Source: Ischnura elegans
Lineage: Eukaryota; Arthropoda; Insecta; Odonata; Coenagrionidae
Reading direction: 5' to 3'
Length of the DNA: 64,000 bases
NCBI RefSeq assembly: GCF_921293095.1
Contig: NC_060246.1
Coordinates: 133,424,198 to 133,488,197, forward strand
This document shows, in pieces, positions 47,971 to 62,900 of this stretch. Made by a program: the position numbers and the translations under genes. Each line of letters starts with the position of its first letter. Positions within the stretch are counted from its first letter, which is position 1. Under the pieces are notes generated by a model, which was given only the letters and a program-made list of their open reading frames with translations, made no database searches and had not been told where the DNA came from.

Positions 47971-50900
47971 TCAGTCATCATCAACGTCATCAAACTGTCC
48001 ACACGCAGTCACAGGCACTTCTAAATTTTTTGGTCTACGTATTTGGTCTGGATGAATGTCTGCAGGGCAGAAGACATCACCTTCAACTGGTGGCTCCCAA
48101 CGTCCGTTGTCTCTGGCCCAGTGCCAACTGCGCTTAGCTGAGTCCTTCACAGATTGTGAGTCTAATAAATCAATTAAAGTGGGAGAAATGAAATCTCATT
48201 GGAGACTATTCATTGTTACCACATAAATTTGAATTAGAGGACATAATTAAATTGACAAATATTCCCACGGCTGGAACAATGACACAATCTTCCTTCCATC
48301 AGCAACTATGTATGCATATTAGAATGAAAAAACTTTGTAAATTTCACATTAATTTTATTAACACGACCAGTTTCATCGCTGCGCAACATCATCAGGTGCA
48401 TATACAGGAAATGACAGTCTTAAATACCCTGGGATACATGGGGGCGGGTGCTGGACAAGAGGGGGTGGTAGAGTGAGAGCGAGGGAACTCTACCACCCCC
48501 TCTCGTCCAGCACCCGCCCCCATGTATCCCAGGGTATTTAAGACTGTCATTTCCTGTATATGCACCTGATGATGTCGCGCAGCGATGAAACTGGTCGTGT
48601 TAATAAAATTAATGTGAAATTTACAAAGTTTTTTCATTCTAATATGAGACAATTTCACGAAGTGACGCCGCAAACCATTCAATTGACTATGTATGCACAT
48701 AGGGGGCTTTAACACTGATGGTAGTATATGACATTTAGGTCAGTACAAAGAGTTTCAAGATATTTCACATTGCCAGATGAATTGATTAAAAAATTCATTC
48801 CTGTAAATACCACTTTAAGCTTCAAGTAGTACTTATTTCTCCACCACTGAACCAATTTTGAACACATATCCTCTTAATCATCAGAATCATAATGAAATAG
48901 TATTCTTAATACATTTATATTTTTTTTCCTTACTCTTCAACTCTCAGACTTTCAAAAAATATTTATAATGTAACTTATTCATAGACATTAAAAGAACTTA
49001 CACATAACTATACCAAAATTATGAAAAGAAGGACAATTAACACTTACATTTAGGATCAAAGAAGTTATCAGATCCATCTGATTGATCCCAATTCTCTTCT
49101 TCAGCTATTGAACAATTCTTGACTGATCTGTGGGAATATGGCCAGTTTATTACAACAATGCACTCAAACCCACATCCCCAAAATTTGCACCACATGCTTT
49201 ATTACTCAAACTATTTTGCAGAGTTTTGTTGGCTTCAGAGGAGAAAAGCTTTAACACAACAACCCTTTGTTCTATGTACAACAAAAGTATACTAGGTCCT
49301 CAGAAATCCAAAGAGGAAGAGGGTTCCAAGGTAGCTTAACACTAGAATGCCAAAGGGTGTCATTTTGACACCCTAGGCGTACATTTTTTACGGAGCTGGC
49401 CATCAGAGAGTGTTCTAGAAAAAAATCTTTCGTGACTTTTATTCATTTTTAGATCTTAACAAAATGACAGTAAAAGGGATACCCCCCCTAATTTTTTTCG
49501 TCTCAAAAATTCAAATTTATCTTGAATGCCGGAGGGTGTCATTTTGACACCTAGTATATTATATCATGCCTTCCTTCGGTTTAGGTGTCTCGTGGGATGC
49601 GGTTTGATAAATATTTGTCAAATTAGTATAGTGTAGTACCGTTATGTATAGTATAGTATATTTTAGTATAGTATATTACCTTCATGATTGTTTGTTTTAC
49701 ATAATTTCAATGAGCATTGGCTGTTAAATACTTTTTTCGAAAGTTTAGTAGCTCGTAAGGTAAGTATATTCCGCTGTCTTTTGCGAATGATACGCCTTGA
49801 AACCAGCTAATTTTTTTTACCGCGGTGACACTTATTTGCCGTGAAACATAGCAGTGAAGTGACGCTCGCAACAGTGCAGTTAGCTGCTGCCGAGCCTCTG
49901 TGTTGGGCTGCCTGGCTTGCTCTCGTGTTTGGCCTACTGGGTCGCTTGTGTGTCGTGACCTGCTGCTTGACTTGCTTCGGCAGTTCTGTCTTGATAATGG
50001 CACTGCATAGACGTGTTACGACAGAGCAAAGTATTGCAATACAAAATGATATGTCTGGAGACGTGTCGGAGAAAGGGTCTGATGCAGATGTTGAATCGGA
50101 CAACGATTGGGTTGCACCGGAGGTGCAGTTTAGTTCATCCAAAAGTAATGAAAATAGTGAGCACGGTCAGTTTTGGTGTTTTGTATATTTCAGTTTAGTA
50201 ATTTAATCACGAAAGATAAACATATTTACTTCACAATACGCATATACCCATAATTGAATTACTGGATCTGCACTAGTTATCGGAAAGAAAAGAAATTGTG
50301 CGTGGTCGTGACGTGGTGTGCCGACGAGGAAGGGGCGCTGAGTAGACTTCAAGGCGACGTCAACTCCTTGTTCAAGATCCTGCCACAGAAGGAGATGGCC
50401 ATGCTGAGGAATCATAGCCTGGGCCTAACATAACCATTGACGAACAGCTGTTTCCAAGTAAAGCTAGATGTCTATTCAAGCAATTTATGGCACCAAAGCC
50501 TGATATGTATGGGAAAAAATCCTGTTTTGCAGTATATAAAGACAATATGTACTTGGTAAACTGATTTTTGGTAAACGTCAAGGACGGCTCTCGTCAAGCT
50601 GGCGATCGCGTTTCAGATCATGTTGTATTGTAACGTATGCAACCCTACATGAGCAAGGGCAGGAATGTAACCGCTGGAAATTATTTCACATCACTTTTGC
50701 TGGCTCTAATCAAAACAAAAGGGTACATGCCTTTCGGGAACCGTAAATAAGGGAAGAAAGGAAATCCCTGGTGAAACAAAAGCTTCTCGAGAAGAGATGC
50801 AATCAACTAAATTGTACAAAAATGGTGACGTAACACTTACCATTCATCAGGGCAAACAGAAAAAAGATGAGTTCTTGTTCCATGATCTCTTCGCCCTCAT

Positions 50901-53900
50901 ATTGACATTAGTAACAACTCAAACAAATCGCCCGAAACTGTAAGGTGTTGTAATGAGATAAACTTTGAAGTAGATATTATTGATCATATGGGGCGGAAAT
51001 ATTTGGTCAGAACTAGAACCACGGGATTGCCTGTTTTTTCTTTCCAGAATACTTTTGACTTGGTCGCTATAAATGCCTGGATAATATATAAGGAAATAAC
51101 TTCACAAAAGATGTCCCGAATTTTTTACAAAATTTATCAGAATAGCTTGCTTTTCCTTACATTGCGTCAACGGATATCTGGCAACCAAATCCAGAACTGA
51201 CAAGGGATTGTCAAGTATAGATAAATTGCAATAAAAACAGAACTGTTGCTTTTTGTAAGCTTAGTAAAAAGTGAGTAAATCTACGGCCAAAACAGACCAA
51301 AAGTGCCAGAAATGTAGAGAATCTACTATTTAGATAAAGCTTTTTGTAAGTCTGCATGAAAAAGCATTCGATTTTTTTTGGGTTTTTACGAAGTTTTTGT
51401 ATTTTATTTTAAAAAATTTCGTAGTTTAGTGGTCGCAATTGTTCTTATTTTCATTTTCATCTTTTGAAGCACACTTCGATATTCTAAGACGAAAACCTGA
51501 CGAAAAAAGTTAAAAATAATAATAAAAAGAAAAACAATCCTGTCATGTTCATTTTAATTGTTTTATGCAAATAAAATTTAACGAATTACAGTGAACAATA
51601 AATACTTATAAAAAAGTATTCAATGATTATATATAGGTATTATTACACTTTCATGCCTCCTCCGACATTTCAGCGCAATCTTATCGATGGATGCCGCATT
51701 CCTGGAGAGTATTTTTTGTGTAAAATTTTTTACTTCAATGGTACTCTATTAAAACATTTTTTTTTTTTTAAATATAAGGACACAAAACCAGCATTGAAAA
51801 GAAGCTGACACTATCGACTCCGAAATTTAACTAATCTGCAACGTAACATGCTTATAAAAACATGGGTGTCAAAATGACACCCTCCCGGCATTCTAGTGTT
51901 AATAGACGGAGTACCAGCAAGAATTCCGGGACTTGGTTTTGTCTATCAAGGTAAAATGATTCTTCCCATGAGGAATTTGCAAGGTATGCTTCACACGTTT
52001 GAAATGCTAACAGTAAATATGTAATATCACTTCACATCCTTTACTCTATTTTTTAATATATGAAACTATAATTCATATGGATAAAATATATTTTGTTTCC
52101 CAAAGGCAGATTGAAACAGGGAGGGCATCTAACAAACAGATTGGCATAACTATTCTTTTACTATTTAACACGTTCACTACCAATTTCATCATAATGACCG
52201 AAACTTGCACTTCATCTCCACGCCGCTTCGGTCATTTTGACCAAAGAATAAGTCACTTTTTTGGCCTCTCACAGCACACTGTTGGTCAAAACTACTTAGC
52301 TGTCGCATTATGATACGACTGGCACTAAATTTTTAATGCTTTTTTCAGGAAAAAACTGAATTTTTGCATGCAAATGATCCTTTATACAGCAGCAATCAGG
52401 CCAGACATATGAAATTACAATACTTATATGGAGGATGGAGTAATAGTATGAATAAACATACATTTCAGAAATGCAATCAGCAATTATTGTAAAATTTGCG
52501 AAAAGTAGAAATATTTCTGTTTTATGATTTTATAATAATTCATGCACATACGTTGTTCCTTAGGACACCCAGAGCAAATAGTTGTTACTTTTTTCACTTT
52601 CCTTCTCTCTTCAGCCTCTTTCCCTTCTAACACTGCTTTCCCGTAGCAACCTCTACAGTGATTTCTTACTTCCACAGTTCTCCCTTCTTTTTCCTCTTAC
52701 AATTAGCTCATGACGGGATCTACATACATCGTCTTTACTCTGCCGATCTGCCTTCTTTCTCTTCCATGGTTTTCTCCTTTGCCAATATCAAATGATGAAT
52801 AATGTATGTCTTTGTGGAGATTAACTACGTATGTTGATTTTATTTCCAGGGCATTCTTTGTGTAATATTTGGTATTTTATATGTTTATATATATATATAT
52901 ATATATATATGATATATTGTTAACTCCACAGCCAAACTTTCTGAACCATTTCACACTTTTTCTTAACAATGAAGAATAAGCTGCCATTTGATACTTTGAA
53001 ACCTTGCCAGCTTTGTAACCTTGTAGCCATTTCTTAGAGAAACCTCAACAGTTTCATGAGAATATTTTGTCTAAAACATTAGAATTTATATCTTGCCCTT
53101 CCAGCACAGTGCGGTTTTTTTGTCTGCCATTCCTTTTCGCTACAATTTCTCCCTTTTTCATGCAACATTTTTTGTGGTACGCCTCTTGTTTTTTCTCAAG
53201 GCTCCCATCAAATGAGTTTTTTGAGCCAGACATTAATTAGCTAGTTCAGCACTAGTGTACCAGATGTCGGTGCATGTTGTTTGCCCATCATTCAAAATTG
53301 GCTCGCAAAATTTCATGACCACATCCATCGATGTAGTCTTTTTCACTTCAATATTTTTTCCGGCATAAATTATCATTCCAAAAGTGTACCCATGGCCTGT
53401 AGATAACTTGAACAGCTTTATCCCTTACTGAAAGGGCTTTTTTTCATGCACTTTCACATGATGAGTTATCCTCAAAAAAGGATGAGTGATTTGTCAATAC
53501 ACACCGTTTCAGGTGGATGATAAGACACTGGAGATGCTCCACTAGTTTCCGTACGAGCTTGGACTTAATGCAGCCAATTGCAATCTGGACATTCGACATT
53601 ACTCAGGAAATGTTCCATTCTCAATTAAAGTCCATACTTATTCCATGACATACTGCTGGGGGTATACATAGTCATTATCGAATTATAGTCTTTTATAAGA
53701 GGCATCTTCACCACACCCAGATAGGCAATGACACCATATAAATGATTTATTTCTCCTTATTTTGGGGGCTTCCATTCATGTAGCCGTGATGATGCTGAGA
53801 CATCTGGCTCCCTCATTACTTGTTGTGTTGCGCAAAGGCCCTTTTACACGGGGCACATCATTGTCCAATCTGACATAGGTACAAAGGTACAGTCAAATTG

Positions 53901-56900
53901 CATCTTGTAAAGTAGTGAATTGGTAGAACGCATGTGAGAATCCATGGATGCGAGATGGAAAAATAGTCCCAGCTCTAATTCCAGGCTTGCATTCTTGCAA
54001 TTTCAAAAACATTTCAGGACTAACCTGCACAATGACAGGCTCCATGTAAAACAGTTTTAAAGTTTCGTTTCATCAGTTATCATATTGAAAATGGCATTTT
54101 CAATGATAGCTGCATTAAAATTGCAAGGCTGAACCTCCATTAGTTCTTGAATGATCACAGGGTTTACTCAAATATTTAATCACTAAGTTCTTAAATTTTT
54201 GTTGCTGCCCACAGGGAAGAGACCACAATTTGTCACCATTTTCACATCACCAACGTCGCTTCATGCCCCTAACCACAAAGTCGTATCAAAACGATTACAT
54301 GTAATTTGAGGTATCAACGCTTTCAAAGTAAGAGACAATGTATGGCATTACAGCTGTTTTTACGTATAAAATCTACCTGATACAACGACATTGACATGCT
54401 TTTCGGTTTATCAAGCCCGACTCCGCTGTCTAGGAGGACCTAGTCCCCTCAAATTGCTTGGTATACATGATAGCTGCAAAAGTTTGATAGTGGTCTAATG
54501 GAGAAACACGATGACACCCAAGAATGATGAGCGAAAAGATGACCGACACAGCGTAGGATGAGCAAAGCTGCCAAAAACATTGTCATTGCAGTTGGTCATA
54601 CGACCAAAATTATAAAGTAATAATTTTTAGGTCAACGAACTTATATAAATTCGCTTAAATGAGAAGGATCCAAACATTAAACTGAGAGGAAAAAGAAACA
54701 CACTTTGGTGCAGTGGCATTGTCGAAAGTGAATTTGTCAAAAAATCTGCGGCAAGGAAAGTGTTAATTAAATTTTGACCATAACATGAACTTGAACAACA
54801 CACAACAGAAAAGAAATAAAAGAAGGGGTTAAAAACACAGATGAAGAATAAAACGATGAACCGCTTATTTTGGTTTCACCTCTCAATGCACCATTGAAAA
54901 TATACAACCAAATATTTGTGTGTATTTTAGAATCCAACAGATTCTTTTCCAATCAACCTAATGAAGGAAAATGGTGCCAAAACCTAAATAATAGTTCATA
55001 TTACACATGCACATATATTAAATTTCAAAGAGGAGTACACTGTGGCTTTACTTACAAAATGGATAAATATCACAATAGTACTTTTGCAGATATTAATTTC
55101 TAGATACTATATGAGCCAAACTGAAGGAGATACAGAGGAGACAAAAGGTATGTAAGGAGTAAGTACTGAGCGGGAAGGGGGAGTTGAAAACAGTGTAGAA
55201 TGTTGAGTAAACGAGGGAGAGGAAGGACGATAATACATAAGGCTTTAAGCTAGAATGTAAGTAAGTAGGCCTTATTGTGAATTCAAGAGGGAATGACATG
55301 AAGGTTAGGGACACTGCCAGAATACTTAAACTAGTAAACACTCCATATACTAGTAAATACTCCACATTAACCTACCTTAATCGGTAGAATATTTTAATAA
55401 TAAGAGCCAAACATGCTAAGGGACTTGTAGAGAGAGACAGGACTAAAGGTATTCCCTTGCAGTCAAACCTTTTCTTCTAAGGATAAACATAATTAGAATT
55501 TAAGACATTAGTTACAGAAAAAGTAAAAATTAAAAAATAATTAAGTTTCTTTTCTGTGTTGGTAGTTTTGAACTGCTACTTCAGAAATATAAGCTCCATT
55601 TTTGACGATGTCTTACGTCATGAGCCCAAATACTTTAAACTATATTAAGGCTACTTACTCTTCAAGATTAGGTTGGTAGTCTGACCAGTCCGATGACCCT
55701 TCATCTTCATCACCTACATAGAGGTTATGGTCATAAATTTCATCACGGGTAATGTATGATACACAACACAATTTAAAAAAATCAGCAAACATACCAGAGT
55801 CAGCATCCAAATCATTAAATGATGGACAATCCTTAGATCCAACATGCCTACTGTTTTGCTGGCATAATTTTACCCTTAAACCTTCTCTCATTGCATCATA
55901 GCCCTTAGGAATCTTATTATCCTGCAAGAAATAGCAGAAGCCACGTAAAGGGTTAAAATTAAAACTATAGGTGCACCGCTGAAGCAACAAATCCTAACTA
56001 CCGGTGAAAACCATCATAAGTTACCAAAAATACAATGAAGACATGCATACAAGGATCACATAAAGGCTCCTTCACCAATTTGTTGTCTCTCTATCATGAT
56101 AAATTTAAAAAAATAAGAGAGATATGCATTTTTCTGCTTTTTTTTGATCCCCCACCTACTTCTAGAGCTATTTTTGACAAACAATCAAGGGCCTTGAAGA
56201 TAAGATGATGACATCACTGGCCCATGCCAAGCATGCCACAGCTTCTCTGCAGAACCTTAGCCTTGTTCACTGGGAACATGTGTTTCATTGATTCTTGCTC
56301 TTGGAGCTATTCCTTACCTCAATGAAATGGTCTTCAGAACGAGTAAATGACCCTGAATTTTAATGAATCAACTCATGAAAAGTGGGCCACAATGCATGCG
56401 TTTTTAATATAAAACTAGCGAGAATATAGAATATGAAATAATTTTTTTTTAATTTTCATCATAACACATGTTTTTCTTCCATGGAATGAATGCATAGAGA
56501 TTTTGGGTTTGAATACTGAACAGCCCAATTTTTCCTTTAACCTACTCCAACATCCAATAGGAATGCGACAAAGCAGAAAGGCATAAATAACAAAGACCCC
56601 AAGAAGGAAGAGCTTAAGCATGTGGGCCATGGCACTGAAAAACAATATGTCATGACAAGATACTCCACTGAAACTATTAGATCAGATTTTCAGACTAATT
56701 GATACCTTTGTCTTTTGCCCCCTTTATTTCAAGAAAATGGGTAATCCCATAAGGATTAAAATAAAAAATCTTAGGACTCAAGGCCTGGTTAGAAAATACA
56801 TTAACGCAAATGTGTTAATTTGTAATAGCCTGAAAATGCTTTAGGAACGGAACATGCAAGAACACATGAGCCAAATAAAAAAAGGTTCATTTATATGCAT

Positions 56901-59900
56901 CACCATTTGCCACAAAAAAAATATTCTCCTGGACCAAGAATCAAACCATGGACCTTTGGCTTTCTGGGCCATTGTGCACACCACTACACAATCCAGGTTC
57001 TTAAATTCCCAAGGCAATTACAGAGAGGCTCATGTTACCTTAAGTTAGAATAGGTTCCATTTTATAATCATGTATTCACTCATTCATCATGTATGAAGTG
57101 GTTAAATGATGCAGTTTAGGGTTCACAGATTTACCAATTAGCTTATGTACTCATGACATGAGTGATTCATGACACCAGGCCTTCAGCTGGTCCTTACAGG
57201 AAACAGAATTTCCTAGTACAAAATTAGATACATATTTACAGACGTTGGAATGAATTCGTGTTGCAGTGAAAAATTGGGTATTGACTGGTGGCATGATTTA
57301 ACACTTAATTCATAGCAAATAATAGTGATTCCCATTACATGGCACTGACTTCAGTCTGATGCAGTGATGTGATACCCATGTTTTATAATCTAAATCAAAT
57401 TCTATCTCCAAATACTGTCATAACAACACTACATAGTAGTGTTTAAGAGGAGTTTCTATTTATAAAAATACTGACAGAAGACACTATGATCTTATCACAA
57501 CTGATGATTCCATGATTTTCTAAAAAATATCTCTAAACACAGGAATATGAGACCTGTACTATAGGGGAAAAAAGTATCCCAACAGACTTCGAGCCGCCAC
57601 CATCTCATTGCAGGGTAATGGTTTCTCTTTCTGATGGTATATAATCCTTGAAACGAGATGAGGGAAATTCAAATAGTTTTTTTTTCAGCAACCAAGGTTG
57701 TGACGGTTAATTTGCCTGCCTAAAACGTAATTCCTACTGTTCACCTGTAAGTCCAGAATGCTGGCACATATGATATCCTTAGCAGTGAATGGTTAATGTA
57801 ACACCCATGCCTTCCTTTTTCCTGCTATCTCCGGCTAACCCTCTTTTCCTTCCATTCTTCGCAGCTACTCTGGCACTTGCTATGAAATTCACTTAAAGCC
57901 CATCTCCACTCCCTCACTCTTACGTCTCTGAAAATTTTAAGGCAGAAATATTCGCTACACATAACTTGCAAGGTAGCAATGGCAAGGAATGATTTTGAGA
58001 ATTAGAATGAACCAGGAATTACTCTAAATGCCTAAACAATCATCACTATAAAAGATTTGAGCACGTCAATTGTGACTGAATATATTTGCTCAATGCATAT
58101 GCACATGACTGCTACAAATTTAAATGACGACACGCAATTTTGCATGGTAAATTTAATGAAAAGGGAAAAAAAACTTTATATTTTCCAAGCCAGTAGCCAG
58201 AACCAAATAAAACTTATGCAATTTGATACCCCACTTTCTAATCAACTGCTTGAAAAGGAATTTTGTAAAATTAAGTATGTATTGTAAATTGTAAAAGGGT
58301 ACAGTGCAGTAATTCAATGTATGTCAGCATCAAAATCTCCAGTTTTACACCCAGGTCTCCCTCCTCTTCTACAATTTTATAATGCCTCATCACCTTTCCT
58401 GTAGCATTTCACCCAGCAATACACAGTACTTCTATTTATATTCATCCTTTGCAATATTTTCACCGCTTATAAGACTGCCTCTATCAAGCCGACTACTTTT
58501 CCTCTCTTGCCTGGTGACAAGAGCATCTCAAATCAAAATAGGACGATATCTTTCTTTATCCAAACAAAAACGTATTCTGGCAATGTGCTCGTCAGTCCTT
58601 GCATAGCATTTACTTCTTCAAAATCAACAACATTCAAATACGTGGCCAATAGGCCGGCCCTTATTTTTCAGAAATGCGAAAAGTTATGTTTTCCTAGTCT
58701 CAAAATGATTCAAATGAGGTTTATATTCACATGTTAAAATTTGGTTACTTTAAAATAACGGCAACCCGTGCCCCAAGGGCCCTAAGTACTGAGGACCCTC
58801 AATTGAGTTTTTTGGAGCAGAAAAGTTGCTATCCCTATGTAAAACGTAAAAGTAAATCCCTTAAGACCCGATTTTATGTGTGTTTTGACCTATCTCTAAG
58901 CGTTTATGAGATATTGTCCGTAGTAATGCAATCCATCCCCCAGGACGCCACCTCGCACCGCGGCGCTGCTGAAGTACGGCCCGCACCACTTACTAGAGAC
59001 TTCCACTCCACCCTAACCCCTCCCTCGCCAAAGACTTTGGTCCTGATGACAAGATTTACATGCTAGTGGTACAGAATTGAACAGGTTGTTCCTCTTCTGT
59101 CATGATTAATGTTGTTAAAGCCTACAATGTCAATTTTAACCCTTCAACGCCATCCTATGTACTGGGTACTAAGCCCTTAAACCTTAATTTGTTGCCACCA
59201 TACGGCCGCGAACCATTCCAGCATGCTTTCATCCAAAGTGCTGAAAGAAATGAAGGAAATGAGCAGGGCTCCAATAGTAGATAGAAATATTCAAGAAAGA
59301 AGATATGAGGCAGTCAGTTCACGGGTGTAGATCAATATGGAGAAATAGTAAATTCGTGTGTTTAGTGTGCAAAGGATAGGAACTGACAAGTTTTTTAGGA
59401 TGTAAGGAGAAAAGTGGTGAAATAAATAGTTCATCATGAATAGACGTGACGTTCATTTTAAGAATAGGCCAACAAGGAAAGGCATGAAATCAAGACTAAA
59501 TCCAGGCATTGAACTGGTTGGAAAAGGAAGTGAAGAAATACTTAGCTTAAAGTTACCTACAGTGAGAGTAGTACTGTGTGTTTTTTCTATCACCCAATGG
59601 GTTCGAAATGTATGAGACTTAGGGCGAGAAAAACCGTAAGAAACGCGTTTCATCCATGGTACAAAGCGAGAATTCCTGATTTTACGGAAAATAAGGCGAT
59701 TGAAAAATTATAAAAATTACGCAAAGAATGGATGAACAAGCGACGACATAAAGAGAGAGCGGGAACTACAGTGGAGATGAAGAGAAGAGAATATTTCGTA
59801 ACGAAACTTGATGATTTGTTTGGCATTGCAAGGAGAGGTACCATTGAATTTTTGACGCACGAGGAAGAAAGTGCAGTTAATCTCACGGATAAATGAGCTT

Positions 59901-62900
59901 GGGCTGAAGAAGTAAATTTCTTACGCAATCAAAGAGGAGCACGAAATGCAGTTATTGGTGGAACAGATTTTAATATATTCAAGAAGAAAGAAAAAGATGT
60001 GGTTCTCCTTGTGTAGCATCTGCTCCCAACAGTGACCCGCAGTTCCTAAAAAGACTTGTTAATGCGAAAGTGTTGACCTGGACATAGCGAAAGCAGTACA
60101 AAAGAGGTTTTCAGACCACTTGTGGTACCTGAGTGAGGAGTTGGTAAGCCTGTCATTCTTTGACGGATCCTTTTCTAGGTATGATAAGGAAAACGTGATA
60201 CGCCGTATGAGGACATGTGAGGGAAAATATGATTCACCGAAGAAGGCATTCTGTAAACATAAAAGACATGACTAAGGTATCTACATCAAATTTTGTCACT
60301 ACTAATTCGAGAAAACTATTTAATTCATTGTAAGTATGCACTGCATTCGTTGATGTGCCCATGCGAGAATGGGATGAACATCCAAGAACTATTTACAAAT
60401 TATTCGGGGTCCTCTAGTGGTAAATTATTGTGCAGAGAGAGGGGTGAAACTAATTCAAGATTTTAAATCAGTCACATACAAGAAAGAGAGCTTTCAAAAT
60501 TTATTACAAAGTGTGATTTTCCATGGTAGCACAACCCCTAACGTGCGCAAAGACACTTTAAATGCCAAAAATGTCAGTGAAATATTTGAAATACACTAAA
60601 ATGTATTTTATTTTGGTTGATATGTACTGAAATTCATGGACAGAGTGAAAATAAATTGATCACTTGGATTAGAAATATTGTCATGGGAATTGAATTCTTT
60701 CTAACGTAAGCACATTTCTTCAGAGGCTAGATCTTGCCAGTGGGAGCATAGGCTTCGCCGAGAGAGGGGAAGGGGTGGAGGGGAAGTCTCTAGTAAGTGG
60801 TGCGGGCCGTACTTCAGCGGCGCCGCGGTGCGAGGTGGCGCCCTGGGGGATGGATTGCATTACTACGGACGATATCTCATAAACGCTTAGAGATAGGTCA
60901 AAGCACACATAAAATCAGCCCTAAAGGGCTTTACTTTTACGTTTTACATAGGGATAGCACCTTTTCTGCTCCAAAAAACTCAATTGAGGGTCCTCACTAC
61001 TTAGGGCCCTTGGGGCACGGGTTGCCGTTATTTTAAAGTAACCAAATTTTAACACGTGAATATAAACCTCATTTGAATCATTTTGAGACTAGTAAAACAT
61101 AACTTTTCGCATTTCTGAAAAATAAGGGCCGGCCTAGTGGCCAATCACATCTGCTCGTTGAATGTCTTGTTTACCTCAAGAGAAAGCTTGCTATGGCCAG
61201 TAGTGATTTATTTCGTTTCGTTAAGACATGCGGAGGGAATTTCAGAGAAATGTTTCCTTTGTGCACACATGATGCTGTTGAATGTGCCTCTATTCTACAG
61301 ACTTCATCGCAAATCATGCTCTGGGTTGAGGGAGACTCAGTGATTGGTCACATATTTGGATGACAAAGAAAGGAGATGGTTAGCCTTGTTTGAATTTCCC
61401 TTACCGAACAAATAATAACAACTCATTAGAAAGGAAACCCATTTTCTTGTGGAGTGATAGTGGTGACACAACCTTTGTTGGGATACTTTTTCCCCATAGT
61501 ACATCATTCTTAAGCTGACTCACTAAGTGCTTCAACACAAGGTTGGTTCAGACAGGGGAGGGTGAAACTCACCTCTGACTAAGCCGAAGGCATGTGAAAT
61601 TTGTATTATCATGGCAGGAGGACTAGTTTCTTCCCCTGGCCAATGTTGCACTTAAACCATTTCTGCTCAGGGGTGAAGGAAGACTTCACCCAGGATTTGA
61701 ACCCAGGGCTCTTCAATAGACAAGCGCCCTATCCACCAGGCCACTATGCTCCCATTCATATTTATACAACAAAGATGGAATTTTAATAGTTTTCAATCTC
61801 CAGCTTAGAGGCCAGAATGAATTTCACCATGATACCTTCACACAATACATTTTTGAAAAGATCTCCTGTAATTAGAGGTATGCTCCTCACCTTATTTTCC
61901 GATTCCTCAACATTGAACTGATTGTACTCCAAGTCCAGGAACTCAAGATGACTGAGGTTGCAAATAAATGGTGGAATCTCAGACAATTCATTATCATACA
62001 GATCTAAATAAGTTAAGTTTTCAAGGCTTCCAATGGAATCCGGCAACTCATGAAGCTGTGAAGAAAATATTCAATGATGATTTATTGCATCATAATTGAG
62101 GAAAAATTGGCATTCTAAAGTATACATATTATAACCTGCCTTAGACAGTTCAACACACCTTATTTCCATCCAGTCTAAGTTCCTTGAGAGACTTAACAGC
62201 ACCAATTTCATTCGGCACCAACGCCAAGCGATTACATGATAATAATAAGCGACGCAAGTGTTTTTGCGAAGATAACCCATCCGGCAACCATACTATTACA
62301 TTGCCCTCTAGGCCTATAATTTCTAAATTGTTGAGGCTTGTCCAAAAGTCATCCGGAAGCACTGGTAAACCTACATACGGCAGCCTAAGTTCTTTCAGAA
62401 AGCTTAAACACATAGCCGGTGTCAAATCCCACATGATATTACTGACCTTCTGTTCGCACTTAAAATAAGACTGAGGGTCATTACCTGCTTCTAAACAACT
62501 CAGATTCGGCATATTCTTCAAAGACTTGGGAAGATTCTTCAAACCACAATAACTCATGCTTAACTTGGTCAAAGTGAGGGAGGGCAGAGGCATCAGATCA
62601 TCAAGCGGATGGTGAGGCACATGTGAAAACGGATTATTACTGAGACACAATTCTTCTACACCCTGTAAACATCTCATCCAAACTGGGACCTCAGTTAGGC
62701 GATTATTGTTCACCATCAGACTCTTCAGAGATGAGGAGCATTTAGGCTCTTTGGAGAAATCTGTCAATATGTTATATGATATATGTAAATGTGAAATAAA
62801 GCTCGAACCACACACTACACCCAAAGGTACTTCTTTTAACTTATTATGGGATAGGTTCACAATTTCCAATTTCTTAAGGCTTTTCATTTCATCGGGAATG

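Noticed and set aside
48213-48715. Two ORFs with nearly the same peptide on opposite strands
   Set aside because: Identical peptides arise because the Penelope-like palindrome reads the same in both directions.
49707-50142. Minus-strand ORFs of about 100 codons
   Set aside because: Antisense to the piggyBac N-terminal remnant and its 5' region, which has the expected acidic transposase start on the plus strand.
54767-55365. ORFs of 61-90 codons in an LRR-gene intron
   Set aside because: No domain, biased residue composition and no splice context; likely chance.
58731-61036. ORFs on opposite strands sharing a peptide (SVVMQSIPQ)
   Set aside because: They are the two ~400 bp inverted repeats of the hAT element, not genes.
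61684-61755. Candidate tRNA gene
   Set aside because: Box A and box B are present but no closed acceptor stem is seen; a tRNA-derived SINE fits better.
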